DNA of 64,000 nucleotides from Opisthorchis felineus (Eukaryota; Platyhelminthes; Trematoda; Opisthorchiida; Opisthorchiidae), in the NCBI GenBank assembly GCA_004794785.1, contig SJOL01008920.1, positions 1 through 64,000 of the forward strand, read 5' to 3'. The first letter of the stretch is position 1; every line of letters begins with the position of its first letter. The translations under genes were made by a program, and so were the position numbers. The notes below the pieces were generated by a model. That model did not search any database, was not told the DNA's origin, and was given only the letters and a program-made list of their open reading frames with translations. Positions 46,880 to 60,400 of this stretch are shown piece by piece.

Positions 46880-47180
46880 CTGGAATATATGCAGTGGCGC
46901 AAACGCCGACACCCTTGTCTCGGAATTCAGAGGGGCCTTGTCACTATAACAGTGAAATATACGGACAGAAAGACGGTTGCTGGAAGGGGATTCGCGCTTT
47001 GTTCCCTTCCTGCAGATGTCCCTGATCTCACTGGTGGCTGCGTGTACTCATGCGTTTACTCGTGTCCAGCACTACACGCTGGGCGTGTGACGAAGCGCTT
47101 CTCAGGTGGAATACGTGAGCATAGTTGCATCTCACCTCACCGCAATTCTAGCTCAAACGCTACCGTGGCGCCCTTCACCT
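46880..47180 (+). mobile_element. Possible Penelope GIY-YIG remnant
   Basis: Plus-strand reading CVYSCVYSCPALHAGRVTKR followed by FSGGIREHSCISPHRNSSS resembles the C...C, GRT.R.(S/F)..RIREH pattern of Penelope GIY-YIG domains. Short and without RT sequence, so tentative. Directly upstream of it lies the oppositely oriented copy. Confidence 0.4.
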
Positions 47181-47781
47181 AGGCGGATCAGCGTGCGGAT
47201 AAAGCAAATGCCTTTAAAGTATTCTACCAGGAACCTCGGTCAAGGACTGTGAGATTCAGAGTGTTATGGACTTCTGAGACCTTTGGAATTCGGTTATGCA
47301 GCCCGGAGCCTTGTTTAAAAATGCCGATACGACCTTCAGACTCGTGTGGACTTACCAACTAGTTCAATTTCACCTTTAAACATGACAGTGACGCCAACCA
47401 TTTTCACTGAGTCCTCACTTCGACTCCGCAAAACTTTCACGTAACTTGTAAGACGACTGAGTAGTTTCATATAAATTTGTGGGATATTCAGCCTGAAGAA
47501 AGTCAGACGAAAGCGAAGCTTTATTCTGTACGCTCTTTGTTGCGACTATTGTTATGAGGTTCACTGTGACAAGAGGGCCCATGATGTGCAGGATGTGGTA
47601 CTTCACAAGGGCACTAGAATACGGGAATAAGTCATTCTGGTTTTGTATACTAATTCTTGAACAGTCATAGCTGTCCATGATCACCAATCAATCGACGGAA
47701 TGAGCAAAACAACAGCAGCCAATACAAATATTCCTAAGCGTCAGCATCCAGGGTGATTCAACCAGGAGTTGAAAAAAATAA

Positions 47782-47955
47782 CATGAATAAATCGTTCAAC
47801 TGTAGCATCCTTTTGGTGCCTAACTGCACGAAGGCTGGGATTCTCCCAGGTTGTTCAAGCCTAGACAGGGGAAGTCGAGTGGCAGAGGTCGGGTTCGAAC
47901 CACGAACCTTCAGGTCAGTAAATTCGCGCTCTAACCACTGAGCTATCTCGCCTTT
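47782..47955 (-). repeat. tRNA-derived SINE copy in intergenic spacer
   Basis: Minus-strand copy with both tRNA boxes (plus-strand gggttcgaaccacgaacctt and ctctaaccactgagctatct) and the shared body, with a roughly 20-nt deletion in the body relative to copies 1 and 3. Confidence 0.85.
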
Positions 47956-50900
47956 GAACTGGAGACTGTGGAGATACTATGGTTGTTGGACAATATGTAA
48001 GGCTGTCACTTAAGTGACCTTTAAAAAGGCGCTGGCTGAATCGGACATTAAGGAGTAAAACTAAGAGAAGATGCCAGGCTTGGTACAGCCAGATCACTCG
48101 CTAGTGAGTTAGTGTGTCAATAGTCTGTGGAGCTTGCTTGAGGTGACCGTGAGTCGAGTTTGGTATTAGGGGGCTAGCGGAGGCTGTGTTCACGTTACGA
48201 CTTGGAAACTCGCCGATGCATGTTCACTTGGTGCTTACTGTTTGTTTAAATAACTAGGCGACTGGAAGTTTTTGAGTGAAAATTTGTCAATCAAATCTTC
48301 AACTGTACGACACCATCAGGTAGACCCATAATTCTAATGGACAAGTTTTCAGCTGACCTCAGGCTAGTTCGTTTGAGGAGGTTTGTAATATAATGGTACC
48401 CATCATCAGCTGAGTGAAATTAGTCTTGTACTCTCCATTAGTGAGAAAGTTTTGGTGGGAAAAAGGTGCTCGGTGAAGAGTTGAAAAACACCGCAGTTGG
48501 ATATTTAGAGCATTTCTTGCATAGTTGGAAAAAGACGAGGGATTCTGAAAACACTTTTATCATGATATAGAGTCGATATAGCAGTTTCTACTGAGGCATT
48601 TGCAGCAGGGGTACAAGTCAACATGAAAGTTTATAAGTAGAGAGGTGGCTAAAAAGACAACTGTATAAAACTCTTGGGTCCAGTGATTCGCATACAGCTT
48701 GTGGAAAAAGCGGAAAATGACAAAATCTGTTTGAAACTGGTCTCTGCGGAATATGAGCTGGCCTAAACCAAGCAATCACAAAATTGTATTTCGGGGTTCG
48801 GGTAAGTGAATTTGACCAGATTGTGCACTGCTATTCGGTTGGTGCATCCGGTTGCTCTGCCGTGGATGTAAAATCCACAAACTCGTAGAGTGGAACCTCC
48901 TGTAAAAAAGTAAGTGCACATCGTAAACAGGCGGCACAACAATGACTTCCTCTCAGTCGAAACTATCGCAATTAGGTCGGTTGAGGTAAGCGCACCAACA
49001 TCGTTATTATTGCTAGGTCACTGTTAAGTCCACTTAGAGCGTTTTTAGCAATGGTTGGGAAAAGAAAAGCCCAAACCAGGACAGCAGTGCTGTTGAAAAC
49101 TAGGGTGTAAGTACTAGCCACATTGAAGCTATTTGGTTATTTCACCGAGGTAGATAAGCACCGATGGAAAAAATACTGACAATACACATCGTAGACTCTG
49201 TGGGATAAAGTTTTCCTCACTTTTGAACTTCATCAATACCACACCGTCGATTTAAATTCGTCTGGTGAATCTGCTCCAAACTGCCGTGAGGATTTTTCGG
49301 GCCTAATTTTGTCCCTGCCGACCAGTTAGCACAAAGTTAACATATATTTGTAAGTCGAATTATCTTTACAGTGGATCCTGCTTTATCATTCTGAAATGTT
49401 CACTTCCGCACACTGGCGATTCATAAGAAGCAGTTCCTTCAGCGAATATTGTTGGTACGCATAATTTAATTGGCAAGAACATCGAACTAATGCGACTCTG
49501 TGTCTCCGTTTTAGGGGAAATGCGGCAAGCCCTTTCACCAGCGAAGCGCAGCTATGACGAAACTCTAAAAAATAGCTGCGAGAAATCGGCTTCTCCGTGT
49601 GAGCAAGATCTTACATCGTTTCGAGAACTAGAGCCAAGGAATCGGAAGGTGATATCGTACCGATGATAGTTTCCTATGGCGAAAGAAACTTGCGGACAGC
49701 GAAGTAAATGCTAGCATTTCGTTGTAGAAATGTACTGGTTACTTTGGTTAGTTCCAGGACCGTAATACTGTGCAAACAGGCATACTGCCACCATGAAACA
49801 AGTCGAAACAAGTCGATTCACTAACCCCCTGTGTTAGAGATTTATGCAGCAGTCCTCTGCAACAAAGTACTTACTCTAAATGGAAATCTAATGGAGGGTT
49901 GGATGAAGACAAAATAAGTTAAACGTCAATTTCGGTTGGACACAATGTACCTCAGTTTTTTGCCTCTTTAGATCGATTGACCTAACTGTCATTGCACTCA
50001 ATTCATCGTTACGATTACCTTTTAGTTTCCTCTTACGGTAGTTTATGTTAGAGCTGTACCATTTGGAACGCACCGGTGTTCCGTTTGGTCCATCTGACCA
50101 TTCGAAAAGTTACTTCCAATGCAAAGGGGGTTATTTTTTATGGGGTTTCCTCTGTGTTTTCTTCGGGGAGTAACACCTGCAACTTGATCATGTTTTACAT
50201 TGTTGCAACCAACTGCAGATGGCAGTTAAGATGTCGCGTTTAGGCACGTGATCAGTCAGTAAAACTGATGTTTTAGGCAAATTCAGCCCACACTAGAAAG
50301 ATCAAGTTGCCGCTATTGACCGAAAACGGTTTTTGAATGAAACTATTTCCAAATCCGTGGCATATAAAAATCGGGTATTTCTAGGCATTTCTCATTGGTA
50401 TACTTGGAAATCGCGGACAAAAGCCTGTGAACATATAGCCCACTGTTTAGACTTGACATATACTTTAAGAAAATACATTCTGCTGTATCCAACTGTCGTC
50501 ATACTTGTGCCCTGTTGGGGCACACCGATGATATCTTCTCCGTTAATTATGAAGCATCCATAACCGAATTACAAAACCCGCCGAACACATCAACAGCTAC
50601 CTGATCAAGAACAACCATGTTTGTTTTATCTCAAGAAATGTGGAAATTTTTCAGATCGTTCTGTCTACAGCGTGGCATGTAACGTTGACTGTTCTATTTC
50701 TTCAGTAAAAGCTCGCTCTATTGATTCGAAAGGGACAGTACATTCTAGATTTTCACTGTGACGAGTTTTTGCACACGGAAATGATCAGGAATGGCCGCAA
50801 CGTGTATATAGGAATAAATTTTCTTTGGAAGACGAGGCCTATTCCAAAATGATACCGGAAGTCAGTCCTGCGATGTGGCTGAAGTCAACATGCTCACAGT

Positions 50901-50989
50901 CGGTAATCTTAAACAAAATCTCACATTTCAAAGCAAGTTCTGAGGGGAGGCTCAGGATAGGGTCAGTTTTTTATCAACATATTTTTGGT

Positions 50990-51052
50990 GATGGCGGTTG
51001 GCTTGCCTCAGTGAACTTGGCAAGTTGGCTGCAAATATTTCAATATTTTTGG
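50990..51052 (+). repeat. Foldback-family fragment, diverged
   Basis: ggcggttggcttgcctcagt, gaacttggcaagttggctgc and aaatatttca resemble an arm of the family (gttggcttgttcgctgagct). Weak. Confidence 0.4.
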
Positions 51053-52679
51053 GCGAATGTTACGAGGTGAAACGTAGCAATTTGGTCATCCCCGTCCTTT
51101 TCTGAATATCTTTCAATGCCGATAAACTCTATAGTGCTCTGTTGCCCACCTTGGATATAACGTGTTACATTGATTTTATGTGTTAACTATTCCTTAGAAA
51201 ATGAATCCACCACGTTAACAAGGCACCAAAAGCGTTGTATTGGCAGCGGAACTGTCTCTGTGGGAATGTTTCACAATTTCATATAACTGATCTCTTTTCA
51301 CATTAATTCAAAACATGGCAAGTGATTGAGACTTTGTGGTTCAACTAGCCTCGTCATTTACCAAATCTGTGAAATTACAGTAAGGCGAATTTACTGATGG
51401 CTCCTCCACGGAACTATTTGTTTTTGGCCAAGGGACTGAGTTTGTGCGTCTTCGAAAAAACAACGGAAAGCTCTGAGGATGCTTGTGTTGTTGGACATTG
51501 TCAGATATAGTGCATGCTGTAAATCAAAGACTGAGTGAAGCTTTAGGTAACTGACGGCTCATGTGTTTGAAGGATCGACTGAGAGAATGACTTTTCCAGG
51601 ATCTAGATGCAAACACCAAATGACATTTTGTCCAACCTGGAGAAAAAATAAACAATATGGGATAGCCCAGTAATTTTTCAGAAACAATGATATCGAATTC
51701 ACTGAATGGCTCTGTTTTCTTGCAAAATGCCTATGTAAACTAATTGTGGATGGGAAACAAAGTTTTCTTACCCCCTGTTGGATTATAGCATCGTTCAGGG
51801 CCTAACCTACGACTAGACGGTAGAACGGGTTTCAAAACAGTTTAGATGCCCTCTGAAAGGTGCTCTCCATAAAGAGGGAGCGGTGTAGCGCCTTATCATG
51901 AAAGCAAGGGAGTGGGCAAAAGGCTCGAAATCTCAGTTCCATATGAAGTACCATGTGACTGGAAATTGTATGTTATTCTTGGAATTGACTTACCTCATCC
52001 AGAGAGCCTGACGCAAAACGGATTTTATCTGTAACAGGCAAAAAATAACGCGTTTACATCGATGTGCACTGATACCGGGAAACGTTGATCAGATAATTTG
52101 GGGAATGAAAACAGTCACTGGTTTTGCGTTGCATTTTTCGCTGCATGACGGATAGCGAGCACCATCAATCAAATGTGTTCCGTCAAAAACTGCTCATCAA
52201 AACATCAGAGGAACTCGGGCTCCAGAGACTACCGTGCTTGTATGCCTACCCTTATCCTATCACGCTGAACCAGTCCCTTTTCTCAAGACGTCGTGGCCAG
52301 TGCTGCGAACTCCTGATCCATTTCGCATTTACTGAAACATGGTTTCCAGTCATCTGAACGTTAGTCTTTCAATCTACTTAAGCTTCTTGCGTTCGGTATT
52401 CGATAGATTGTTGTCTTTATTACAAACACAAGCTCATGAGTAGTGATCACCACAAAAAAATCAATCATAACTGGATCATGTTTTACCTGTTATGCGAGGA
52501 TGGGATATTGTATTTTCATCCATTTCCCGTGATATAGTGACCTGAAGAGGGAAAAAGGTTATCAGTCTGGAGAAAGGACAACTTGGCCAGTTGCATGTGT
52601 GACGTCTCGTTTGAATTCTGCGGACTGTGATTCTGTAATACCGGTACGACGAATAGTTTGCTAAAGAAGAGACCCTCGG

Positions 52680-52785
52680 TAGACCAGGTTATGAATTTGA
52701 TCGTTGAATTTTTCGCTGAGCTTAGTCATTTCTTTGCAAGCGTTTCGTCACCAAATGGGTTATTGCTTAGTGGTGTAGCAGTGTG
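52680..52785 (+). repeat. Foldback-family single arm
   Basis: gatcgttgaatttttcgctg, agcttagtcatttctttgca, agcgtttcgtcaccaaatgg: one arm, about 20 per cent diverged. Confidence 0.6.
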
Positions 52786-53963
52786 CGGGTGCGTGCTAAT
52801 GACACCGACGCACCTCAACAACTCAACCGTCAATGGGAAGGCTAGATGAGGTTGCTATAACCCTTGGATTAATAAGACTGGTTAACCGATTCATATGAGA
52901 ATCAAGACATTTGAGAAGGCGGTTCACAATAGTTTATCCTCAGGCCATTTGAAATAGTACGTTTCTGGGAAACCAAGAACACAGGTCACGAGGTGAGTAA
53001 ATTTCGTCTTTCATCGATCGTGGTAGCAAAACTGTGACGCCTATAAAACAGGCGTATAGAGGGGCTGGATAAAACTGGTAAAAGTTGGGAATATGGGAAC
53101 AAAATCCAGTGGTGGGACGGCAAGTCAATGCTGATTCAAACAAAGATATAGTGTGAATGTCACGTGAATTTAATACTTGACATGGGCGTTAGTATCTGTA
53201 CGAATCGCTGCGGCTACCGAGATGGCCGGCACTTTCAAAACACCAGAGGACCAGGCAAATAGGTGTGAAGTTGGGGCACAGTTTATGTGGAATCCGGTGC
53301 CATGTACACGGTGTAAAACTGGGCGGTCAAAATAACTTTGTTGCTCCTTATTTAGGGTGTTCAGTTATCCGTTTAAACAGCTATTGGGTTTTTCTACCAA
53401 CGTATTGGCCTCACGGAAGCAGACAACCTGATATATAAGAGGTGTGCTACTCAGTTCTTTTCTGATCAGCGGGTGAGTTAGTGAAGACAAACCAACCACA
53501 AATAATGACTTCCGAAGATTTTTCTGCTGGTGTGTATAGAACACATATCGGGGGTGGAGGGGGGGAGATTCGAATTTGCAATCTTACGCTCAGAGATCCA
53601 GACACCCGACCAGTCAGCCACAAGTGGCTTGTCTGCTTTATATCGGATTTACATTATGCGCTCATTCCAACAGCACAATTCAAAGCACGTGACCTGCCGT
53701 TGACTAACCAATCGGACGACAATTTATATGCTGGAGGCCCTTGTGATTTGTTCTCTGTTCCGTAGATTGATACTAATAATAATACTAATAAGAAGGATGA
53801 TTAATAATAAATGATATTTATTGTTAGTGGGAAATTTTGAGGCTGCAACTTCTGGTTCAATAAATCTACACCCCGAAATCTCGCCATTTCTGACACAAGA
53901 GATGACTGACGATACATAAAAAATCGGTTGAATCACTTTTACGCAAAAAGAGTGAGTACTTAC

Positions 53964-54409
53964 CTTGGATAGTGGGGTAGTATTATTTTCTCGTAAAAGC
54001 TTGACATATGGCGTGAAAAGGAAGTCTTCCTTGGTAGATGCGCTGGAACTAGCTTGTCCATTTGAAAAACTGACGTCGCTTTCTGCATCCGTCAAGGAGT
54101 TAACTGATGAACTACTAGAGTTCCGAGATCTAGTTAGAGTCCGGATACAAATTTCCCTAGTAAGGGTTGGAGAATAGTCGCCCGTATTCATGCTTGATAG
54201 ACCTTCGTAATCTGCATTGGCCGGTGAAGGTTTTCGGTATTCACACCGACGAGACAAAGACAGGATTATCGGGGGACAGTTGGCCGCTATACAGGCCTGA
54301 TCGTGTGAGGACGATCGGCGAACCTCCGTTGAATGTTGAGGGCGCACATAATTAGACTGACGTCGATCAATCACTTGAATTCTCCGTCTTGGTGGTGCTC
54401 CATTTGTAG
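53964..54409 (-). CDS. Post-PDZ Ser-rich exon of the scaffold gene
   Basis: Minus strand: acceptor gcatattttctggttag, donor ctatccaag|gtaagt; phase 1 in (G+CT = Ala, fitting PDZ exon c), phase 0 out, 148 whole codons. Begins TNGAPPRRRIQVIDRRQSNY, then a Ser/Pro/Arg-rich stretch, RSRNSSSSSVNSLTDAESDV, and ends LLRENNTTPLSK. Low-complexity, likely disordered and phosphorylatable, as is usual after the SHANK PDZ. The 266-aa open frame extends both sides of the exon into intron. Confidence 0.7.
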
Positions 54410-57400
54410 CTAACCAGAAAATATGCCGATAATTTACCTGGTTATAAAAAGTCGATTTGCATATTCCACACAACAATAGCTGTTTTGAAAGTTGTCCAAT
54501 TGGAAAATTTCTCATGAAAACCACTGAGACGCCGCTGTCTGAAAAGTGTACTAGTTCTCACAGATTCATGACCTTCGGATCCACACTATTTAGACGAATG
54601 TGGCAATCAACTCTCGTAAAGCTTCAATTACCGATAATCTATCGCCTTTACTGCCCAAACTACGTCTCCATCTTCTCAGCGAGCCAATATCTGTTCTGCC
54701 TAATGACAGTGTTTGCATTGAGAAACTTCCTAACTCTTTGGCACTTGGTTTGAGCGCGCGCTGCTGAATCGAATGAAAGGCATCAACTTGTATGTCATCA
54801 GTTTCGCTCCAAAGTCGACACTGTCACTTTGTCGCACCTCGGCACTGGATGCAAAAACTGAGTGTTGACAACGCTGACAGAGAACAATCACTGCAGCTTT
54901 TCATTGAAGTTAGGGGATTGAACTCAGCAAGAGTTAAGTGAATACTACGTTACAAACCGTACTCAACTTACGAGCGGGGTGACCACTTTTATTCTCCACT
55001 GCCAGCTAACAGAGGTGACCCTTAGATGCTAATTCCCTATTTTCTTCTCTTGGTTGTACGTAAGGGACACTCCTGAGTTTCTCATCCACTGTAATTACGC
55101 AAATATAGTACCTCAAACGTGCCTGCAGCAAGTCTCCAGGTCCAACCTATATACAGGAAGTTCTGAGCGGGTCAGGCGAGCTCGCCTCCGCCCTAAATGT
55201 CCAAAAATATCGAGACTTTATCTCTCCTCTCTCACCTCCAGTGAAAGTTACAGAGTTGCCATCAACCCTTCTCTCCAGAGTTTCTGCTGTGAAATATCCG
55301 GATGTGACGATAACAAAAAACGTTATTCGACCCCTCATATCCAAGAATTTATGAATACCGTTTGATTTCTAGCTTTTTATACTGTAAGGTTTGTTGGTGC
55401 TCGTATTCCCCCCCACTGGATTTAGTGTCCCCCTGTCACCTTCCGGGGGCTTCTTGAGTAATCTCACTCCCTTGATTCCAGGTCACTAAACTGTATTTCT
55501 ACGTACAGTAGAATCTCAGGGAAAGTCTTCATTGATGTTGTAGTAAGTAAGCGCTTTGTTGCTTGTTCCAACCCCACCGAACGAATTCTTTCAGACGACT
55601 TTCACCTGTTTCATCAGTCACTCAAGTCTTCCTTATGTACGCCTTCAAAGTACGAAATTCCAATCACTAAAACTATCACCTGTCATAATACTATGAGCCC
55701 ATAACTGACTCATTTTCCAGTTAATTCCACTACTCCGCATAATAACCCCGCGTCTCGCATACTTGCGCATGATGACTGATGGTAGATAATCCGGACGAAT
55801 TTATCAAATCATACCGAATTATTTTTTTCGTCTACTTGTAGTAACGTTGTATCTGTGTGTGCTCAAATCTCGCATTGCGGTACTTAAAGCCCTCCTGACT
55901 TGAAGGTGGCCCAATTACTTATTGGGAGTCACCAAAGTGCTCCATTCGATTGTGTGCCGTCCAGGAACCAATGGACTGTAATTTACCCATCGAAGAAACT
56001 CGGTCACCGGGATGGCAATTGTCGACGGCAATCGGTGGCTACTTTTCCGATTTGTCCTGACTACTCATGAGTAGTGTGACTCACAACTGTTCATTATGAC
56101 GCCCTTTTGCTTCCCTGTTGTTCATTCCCCGGGTTTTCGCTCCCGCCTAAATTTTGCCTAGGCTCTAGTTACTACTATCACCTGTCCGTCTTCCCATACA
56201 ATTTCGTGTCAACTCTATCTATTTTCGAGTATCTACCCCAACGGGGACCGAACCCGGACCTCCCCCCGATGACAGACAATTGTGCTATCCACTAAGCTAG
56301 CTCGACATTCGAGGCAAGCCTATTTTTCCATTACGTGTGTATTACATCTAACCTGATAGGGTTTGTTGAGATTTTGTTTTAAACGAGTCTAACCGATTAG
56401 ACACGTGGCAAATGTTTCTCCCTCACGCTGTCAGCTAAGGACCCGTTTTCCAGACAGTTTGTTACTTCCCTAACCTACTGACTGTCTTCTGCGCCGCTAT
56501 CTTTGTATACGGCCTATTTACACTGTATTACTGCCCTTATCCAGGGACACTTGCCTCAGTGCCCTTTTGCTTGCTCCCGCCGGTTGTGCTGTTGTTGACT
56601 GTGGGTTCTGTTTAATTAAGGACGTTTATTAGCTCACTTGTTCATTGAACCAGTTCCCAATACAGCATCTACTGCCCCGTCCGTCTGTTCGCACTGCCTA
56701 TTGAATGCGAACTGCATACAATCCGATAGCTCTAATCGTCCTGTAAAATCTTGGCGGCTGAGAATTTTACAGAACAATTTACGACGAAATCATAGTATGT
56801 AGTCTCCAAGGGAGTGCGCGTTTTCCGAAGGGTTCACGTTCTCATGTACTGAAGGGATGATTGAGGCCGCAAGTAGGAGAAATTCTGAAAACTGGAAACC
56901 TAAATCTCAAGTCTGCAGCACTGGGAAATGGCAATATCTTATATAACTAACCAGAATTCAAAATTGAAATTGAATTGCTGTGTGTTCACTACTTTATTCA
57001 TTCCTGAAGCTTCTTCGCTAACAAACTGACTACCTGAATGCTGAAGTCATTTTTATTCCTGTACAATTTCAGCCAGGTATTTCACACGGGTTAGTCAAGT
57101 AAGAGAAGAATTCCGTGTTACGCTGAGGTCGGAAAATAGCCAGACACGGTGGTAAAACGTGCCCCTGGTCGAATTTAGACATTTGGGACAGAATAAACAA
57201 TATACCATTCAGCCTTGTAGTGTAGCCTTGAAGTGGCCGTGAAGATCACGTATATACACTCAGCTCTGAGGGCAGTTTGTACCCCCTTTACAGTGGGTAC
57301 AAAACACTGCAAACCACTGTCGCAGCGGCTTCCTTCGACGGCATTCAGGAACCGTTAGCCTCATTCAATCCATAAGCAGATCTTGTGAGCAAAATGTAGC

Positions 57401-60400
57401 GTCAACATTGAACATACATCTTATTTTCTGACCCGGTAAACCTTAGCCTATCAAGAACCTTGCTATCGCTTGACGACTGCTTTCCAACTCTACCTAGTCT
57501 TTCGCAGAATTCATTCGACAAGTTCACTCATCCTCGTGAGTTATTTCAGCACCCAAAACGGGCAGTTAATTCATCCCATATCACAGGCCAATAGTCTTAC
57601 CTCCGCTCACCACCTTTAGGGTCACTCTGGGACCAGATCCCGCGATCAGTGAAGCCACATGTTGATGACACGCATCCCGTACATTTTCTCCATTCACCTT
57701 GAAGGAAGAAACCAAAAAGTAGGGTGAGTGACTGACCGATTTACTGGCGTAAAATAAGAAAGCCGAGTAAAACTCAGAGGAAACAAGCTTCCAAGCAACG
57801 TGCTAGTGCAAAAATTCAACTTGTTCCGCTTTATCCCTTGCTGAATAGCTGGCGTTTAACCTGAGGGAAGAGTGAGATATCAGATACTTTTAGTTTCCTC
57901 AAAGTTTGCCCGAGAGCAATAGGACAAGCCTTCCTCGGGGCCGAAGAAATCATGGTTATCTTCTCGGGTTTAAACAGCTGAGCGAAACGAAACATCCGCT
58001 CTTTTTAGTCCGTACATACGTATGAGCCGGAAGCAGACAGTAATGCGTGGTCAGAATGTCATTTCTCTAGGCGTTTATGGAAGTTTTGAACGTCTTTTGG
58101 TTGTTGACCAGACGAATGTTGATCTGATCGTCCATCCGCCTGATCAACAGCCAGCAAACGCACCAGAGCATCCCGTTTTGCGACATATTGCCGGTTTGAT
58201 TACTTACTTTCTAATAACATTATTTTAAATTTGTTCACTGATCAGTATAGTCAGTGGAAATGGTTTTTTACGAAATTTCACCTACGTTGGTCCATGCATA
58301 GGAAAAAATAGTTTTTACTGGTTTAATTAATGGCTCAACATGCACCATATCCGAGGAAAAGATGATCAGGGGATTGTATACATAGAAGAGCGTTTACCAA
58401 AGTAACTTCTCCGATCGAAAAATGTCTGTTCTTTTGCGGCTTGTGAACCACAGTAATGTTTCTGAATATTGCGAGTGATTCAGATGTTTCAGTATGTTGC
58501 TGTATTCAGTGGCTGTAACGAATGATTAAACCCCATCTAACGATTAACAACATTTGTCGGCCATGCCAAGGTGCGCTGTTTAAGCTCACTGTATGGCCAT
58601 ATGTGTGGGGTTGTTCCTTGAGCTCATTCTTGGATCTCTAACCGCACCGAGGCATCCTTTTTCCTTGGCCCCCCTCAAATAGTGAATGCAAGTAAGCATT
58701 CCAGACGTTTTTAACTGCTCACTGAGTTCTGTCACGCAAATTTTGTCTTTTTTCTTGGGGCTGTTTTCGTCGAAGCCGTGGATTTTTGATCACGTGATGG
58801 AATAAGTAAGTGTAGAATGCTGGCAGCTGATAATGGTCCTAAAGTACAACGAAACAATGAAACTGAATAACATAGATTGTACAATTGAAATTCCGCCACA
58901 GTAGGCGAATCGCCAAATAATTAGCAGCGAGTTAGACTGGTGGGTACCTTCACACCATGATATTGTACACGCGGTTCTCAAGTCTAAGCGCAATGGCAGA
59001 CACCAGTCCTTGGAATGTTACGATGGCAAAAGTGTGGTTGGTGGATTTCTTGCTAATGTCAACAGGTTACGATAAGTTCATGGAGGCTAGAGATATTAGT
59101 TGTAGGAATGACGACATACTATACCCGGTTGTGCAGGGTCGGATTAACGAAGCTGTTCTTCGTGGCTAAGCCCGATTTGTCCTGACAGAGATTTCACATC
59201 CGTTAAACCATGTGCTCTTTAGGAAAGTGCTGGTTTTTTAACATCCGCACCATTTTTTCCGTAGTTTTTCGTAGTAAGAGCAAAAAACTCGTATTGCGAC
59301 AAAGATGCCTTCGTCCGGAGTTTCTTTATATAGGTAACTAGCGTACTGTTGCTTCCGAGATTGGTGACTTGGTTTTTTACGGGCCTGAGAATAAAGGATC
59401 ACCGTGATTACACAGCTGACCGGTTGTACGGAGGGAAGCAATGTTTATATGGTTTTGTACAAGCAGGCAATTCAACTAAGCAGTAGTTTCAGCGGGGTTT
59501 GCAATAACCAAACTTATATCTCAAGTACAACTGATAAGATTTCCAACCCGTAGTGGAGCAATTGAGTGTGAACACATTGAACGCTGTACTGAGCGACGTC
59601 AGAATAGGGCATTGGTTTGAAACAGTACAGTTCGAATAAACCAGAAGTCAGGTTAATCTCAAATATCCTCCACGGCGTGGTAGTAGGGCTGTCGTTGAGA
59701 CGGATAATCTGCCCGTTAGCACAGAGAACAAAGAAGGCTTTCGTGACCTCGGTTGTCAAGCCAACGTACACTAACTACCGGTTTGTTTTCCTTCAGATCA
59801 TTGTTTATTCCAGACCATAAAATGCGGATCGTTTTCTGACTCACTTCAAGCAAATAATCCCCAGCTTTCAGTCCAGCTCTTGCGGCAGGTGTGTTTGGGA
59901 AAATTTCATCGATATATTGATTGGCTGGTACAGAAGTTGATCGCCGACCGTCCAATGAGTCTGCGAAAAAAAGGATAATTATGGGTTGACTAAAAGTGCA
60001 AGAAAACTCTGTACTGATATCTAAAGAGTTCTGTTCTTGCCTATTATTTCGGTCTATCCCTAATGCCGGAAATTTATCCGTTTTAACAGAGTCTTCTCAG
60101 TTGAAGAAGGAACCAGAGGAGAGGGCCCCTATGCCTAGTATTGCCACTCACTGGCAGCATATTATATTCCACTGCTGTTCTCATTGAACTGAAAGGAGTT
60201 ATTCTATACCATGTTTTTCATCTACCATCGTTCTGGAGATGTGACGCAACCTTGAAAAGTACATAAAAAAAAGGATGCCCAACTGAGTAAGTCCATGAGT
60301 CCCTGGCCAGATTCCTCGCAGTCGATAAACTGCCCTTGGAGTCAAACGAGCAGCGAGGAAAGAGCCTGCCTTTTCTTGCGGCTAGATGAAGCACGTGAAT

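Larger units (their letters stand above)
44675..53963. other. Spacer between the converging genes, possibly with unseen 3' exons of the PDZ gene
   Basis: Holds two Penelope fragments, one SINE and foldback fragments. 48.2-53.9 kb is otherwise plain and AT-rich. No SAM domain or other recognisable exon was found on the minus strand, though the Ser-rich exon ends in a good donor, so at least one more exon must exist at lower coordinates or beyond recognition. Confidence 0.6.

Noticed and set aside
48930..49670. Possible small plus-strand gene (ATG at 48942 with a GTAAGC donor; open stretch at 49515-49667)
   Set aside because: The phases of the two pieces do not match, and neither resembles a known protein.
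49888..50073. Minus-strand ORF with a K/R-rich end as a further PDZ-gene exon
   Set aside because: No acceptor in a phase compatible with the preceding exon, and an in-frame stop immediately upstream.
54410..54524. Extension of the Ser-rich exon upstream, or a 28-nt micro-intron at 54410-54437
   Set aside because: Removing the 28 nt puts the next exon in a frame with an early stop, whereas the acceptor at 54411/54410 fits the PDZ exon phase exactly.
53724..54524. 266-codon minus-strand ORF as an intact intronless gene
   Set aside because: Acceptor and donor inside it delimit a 446-nt exon in phase with the PDZ exons; both ends of the ORF are low-complexity intron.
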